The notes below the pieces were generated by a model. That model was given only the letters and a program-made list of their open reading frames with translations. It had not been told where the DNA came from and did no database searches. A stretch of DNA of 16,832 nt, taken from positions 1-16,832 of the forward strand of contig JBBDXA010000201.1 in assembly GCA_040902585.1 (NCBI GenBank). The letters are read 5' to 3'. Position 1 is the stretch's first letter, and each line of letters opens with the position of its first letter. The stretch comes from JBBDXA01 sp040902585. Lineage in GTDB: Bacteria > Planctomycetota > Phycisphaerae > Phycisphaerales > Phycisphaeraceae. Shown piece after piece: positions 15,017-16,832 of this stretch. Made by a program: the position numbers and the translations under genes.

Positions 15017-15913
15017 TCACTTGATTGAGAACGATACGGTGACGTAAACGTTGAACGTCACCATACCGGGTGAAAGACTGGTCGCTTCGCCTGGGTCGTC
15101 GTTTCCGCCGCGTGAATACATGGCATTCATCTGCCGGAAGTAGCGATATTCATCGGAGTAGTCTTCGCTGACACCGCTGCTCTGGCCGGCGACGCGACTG
15201 AGTTCGCCGAGCCCGACGCCGGCGGCGAGAGCGACCTCGGCGGCATTGGCCTTGGCCTTCTTGAACGCGTCGGCCATGGCGCTGGCGCGTTCTTCTGAGG
15301 GAATGCGGGCGACAAATGTAAATGACGGTTCGCCGGGACGCATCCCCTGTCCGCCCTCTTCGAACGGATCGCCCTCCTCGCGCAGCTCCTGCTCGGCCAG
15401 CGAGGCCTTTGCGTTCTCCGCAAGGTCCGCGCCCTTGATCTTGTCCTGAAGTTCCACACTGGCCAGCAACAGATCATCGACGGACTTGGCGGTGATCGGC
15501 CACTCGGCGTGGGCGTTGACGGCGATCCGCACCATGTTCGGACCGGCGGGTCGGGGCGCGCCCCCGTTGGGACCCAGTCGCGCCCGCATCATGCGCTCCA
15601 TCTGTGATCTGGCGTCTTCACGCGGCATCTGCGGATCGTCGAACGCGATCGATTCTTCAACCGCGCCCAGGCCGGCAAGCTTCTTCTTCACGCTCTCACG
15701 CCGCTCCTTCAATTTGGCCAGCGCTTCCTTGAGGGTCTTGCCCTCGCCTGAAATCTGCACGTAAGCGCGCATGACCGTGGGAAGGCGCTTGATGGTGGCG
15801 GTGCCGGTGCCGGAGATACCGCTCGCCGTTTCCTGCGCATTGGCCGGCGCGATGCCTTGCGGTGCCATGATGAAGCCCAGCGTGAGGATGGCAATCAGAA
15901 AAGTTCGATGCAT
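15017..15913 (-). CDS. Secreted SIMPL (DUF541) domain protein
   Basis: This 298-residue exported or periplasmic protein has a SIMPL/DUF541 domain, a poorly understood family of envelope proteins that includes BP26 and YggE. A signal peptide covers about residues 1-26 (ending APANA/Q). The domain opens with ISGTGTATIKRLPTVMRAYVQISGEGKTLKEAL, a run covering positions 33-65 of the protein and typical of the family, and closes with FNVYVTVSFSIK. A Met/Arg/Pro/Gly-rich stretch (about 101-127) forms an insertion between the two halves. The open frame reaches 15946, but the ATG at 15913 is preceded by AGGAG and begins the signal peptide. It lies 44 bases downstream of the HEAT-repeat gene on the same strand, so the two may be co-transcribed. 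Function unknown. Confidence 0.82.
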   Translation of the reverse strand: MHRTFLIAILTLGFIMAPQGIAPANAQETASGISGTGTATIKRLPTVMRAYVQISGEGKTLKEALAKLKERRESVKKKLAGLGAVEESIAFDDPQMPREDARSQMERMMRARLGPNGGAPRPAGPNMVRIAVNAHAEWPITAKSVDDLLLASVELQDKIKGADLAENAKASLAEQELREEGDPFEEGGQGMRPGEPSFTFVARIPSEERASAMADAFKKAKANAAEVALAAGVGLGELSRVAGQSSGVSEDYSDEYRYFRQMNAMYSRGGNDDPGEATSLSPGMVTFNVYVTVSFSIK

Positions 15914-15921
15914 GACGATGG

Positions 15922-15926
15922 CTCCT
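15922..15926 (-). promoter_or_regulatory. Ribosome binding site of the SIMPL gene
   Basis: AGGAG on the minus strand, 8 bases before the ATG at 15913. It decides against the upstream in-frame start at 15946. Confidence 0.65.
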
Positions 15927-15957
15927 GTGAGTTGGTGTCCTTGCAAATGTGTCGCGA

Positions 15958-16832
15958 TTATCTGAGGTTCTGCATGCCGAATTCATCTCGGACTTTCTTT
16001 CGCAGCAGCAGCGCCTTCTCGCCGGTCATCGGGCGGATGGTCCAGTAAAGTTCCCGCACGCTGTAGCTTTCGTCCTTTATGGTGCCGTAAATCGCTTCCA
16101 GAACGGGGACTTTGTCATCGGCATTGACGGCGGCGACAGCGCGGATGACCAGGTTGCGCAGCGTGTCGTCATCCGGCTTGCCGCGCCAGTGCGCGATGAG
16201 CACATCCAGGCCATCCGGCTTGCCCATCAGAGCCAGGAGGTAACCGGCGTACGCCGCGTCGCGCGGATTCTTCGCTGCCAACAGAGACGTCATCTGTTCA
16301 GGTTTGACGCGCGGAGGCGGCGAATACACCATCGGCTGGCCGTCATTGAAAGACACACGATCTGCCGCGCTTTCGTTGGGAGTCAACCATAATTCTTCAC
16401 GCAGGCTGCGAATCTCTTCCGTGCCGGTTGCCAGATAAGTCAGCGCCATCGAGCGAATTTCTTCGCGTGGGTCGGCCAGAAGCTCGGAGGCCAACTTCAG
16501 GCCCGCGGCCTTGGTCAGTGACACGAGACGGACCCGCGTTGCATCAAGGTGAAGCTGCTTCGATGCGCCGGTGTCCGCGAGAATCTGTTCAGCCAGTTTG
16601 ACGGCAGCACCGCTGTCGATCGAAGTGAGCAACGACAGCGCGGCGACCTTCTGCACCTCGTTGCCGCCGGCGCGTTCGGTGATCTTATTGATCGCCTCGT
16701 CGCGCATGGCGGGGGAGACCTGATCCTGCCGGTAATACCTGCTGCCCATGTAGATTTGCACCATACCGCTGTGGAGCACCGCGGCATGGTGGATGGTTGC
16801 ATCGGGTTGCCCCAGCGCGTCCCACATCGCGG
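15958..16832 (-). CDS. HEAT-repeat protein, 5'-truncated by window edge
   Basis: At least 289 residues are visible and the frame remains open to the window edge, so the N terminus lies outside. The sequence is a series of helical pairs of HEAT type: examples are NEVQKVAALSLL, EEIRSMALTYLATG, PRDAAYAGYLLALMGK and DTLRNLVIRAVAAVN. Such repeats form a curved scaffold for protein binding and are abundant in planctomycete secreted or envelope proteins. No catalytic motif is seen in this part. The stop codon is 44 bases before the SIMPL start, which suggests an operon. Partner and localisation cannot be judged without the N terminus. Confidence 0.7.
   Translation of the reverse strand, partial: AMWDALGQPDATIHHAAVLHSGMVQIYMGSRYYRQDQVSPAMRDEAINKITERAGGNEVQKVAALSLLTSIDSGAAVKLAEQILADTGASKQLHLDATRVRLVSLTKAAGLKLASELLADPREEIRSMALTYLATGTEEIRSLREELWLTPNESAADRVSFNDGQPMVYSPPPRVKPEQMTSLLAAKNPRDAAYAGYLLALMGKPDGLDVLIAHWRGKPDDDTLRNLVIRAVAAVNADDKVPVLEAIYGTIKDESYSVRELYWTIRPMTGEKALLLRKKVRDEFGMQNLR

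Overview
The window is GC-rich, gene-dense bacterial DNA with short intergenic gaps. It carries several secreted protein families typical of Planctomycetota: a haem-motif protein with squalene-cyclase-like repeats, a ceramidase-like metal hydrolase, a DUF4838 protein, a Tat-exported sulfite-oxidase-fold protein, two secreted alpha/beta hydrolases and a HEAT-repeat protein. A planctomycete (perhaps Phycisphaerae-like) is the best guess. This is an inference from gene content, and Verrucomicrobiota cannot be excluded. The first 49 bases are a pure C run, almost certainly a sequencing or assembly artefact at a contig end.

Layout. Positions 212-2216 hold a secreted esterase-like hydrolase (+) facing a secreted CxxCH/alpha-toroid protein (-). 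From 2337 to 14975 nine genes run on the + strand with gaps of -4 to about 100 bases. The first five look like scavenging or catabolic functions: ceramidase-like hydrolase, DUF4838 glycosidase-like protein, APC-type amino-acid permease, molybdopterin oxidoreductase of the sulfite oxidase fold, and a second esterase-like hydrolase. The last four form a recognisable arsenosugar module: ArsS radical SAM enzyme (10019-11026), a TVP38/TMEM64 membrane protein (11092-12063), a mercuric-reductase-like flavoprotein overlapping it by 4 bases (12060-13631), and one protein joining the two glycosyltransferase-type families (TIGR04282 and TIGR04283) usually associated with arsenosugar synthesis (13665-14975). 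On the opposite strand at the right end are a secreted SIMPL-domain protein and a HEAT-repeat protein that runs off the window.

How the genes may work together. ArsS is known to couple methylated trivalent arsenic to the adenosyl group of SAM; the glycosyltransferase-type domains are thought to act later on the sugar. The flavoprotein and TVP38 protein recur with this system but have no settled role. No arsM arsenite methyltransferase, arsR regulator or arsenic efflux pump is visible, so the methylated-arsenic supply must be encoded elsewhere or taken up. The most interesting points are the fused glycosyltransferase protein, the coupled TVP38/flavoprotein pair in which the flavoprotein lacks the mercury-specific cysteines, and the CxxCH/toroid protein.
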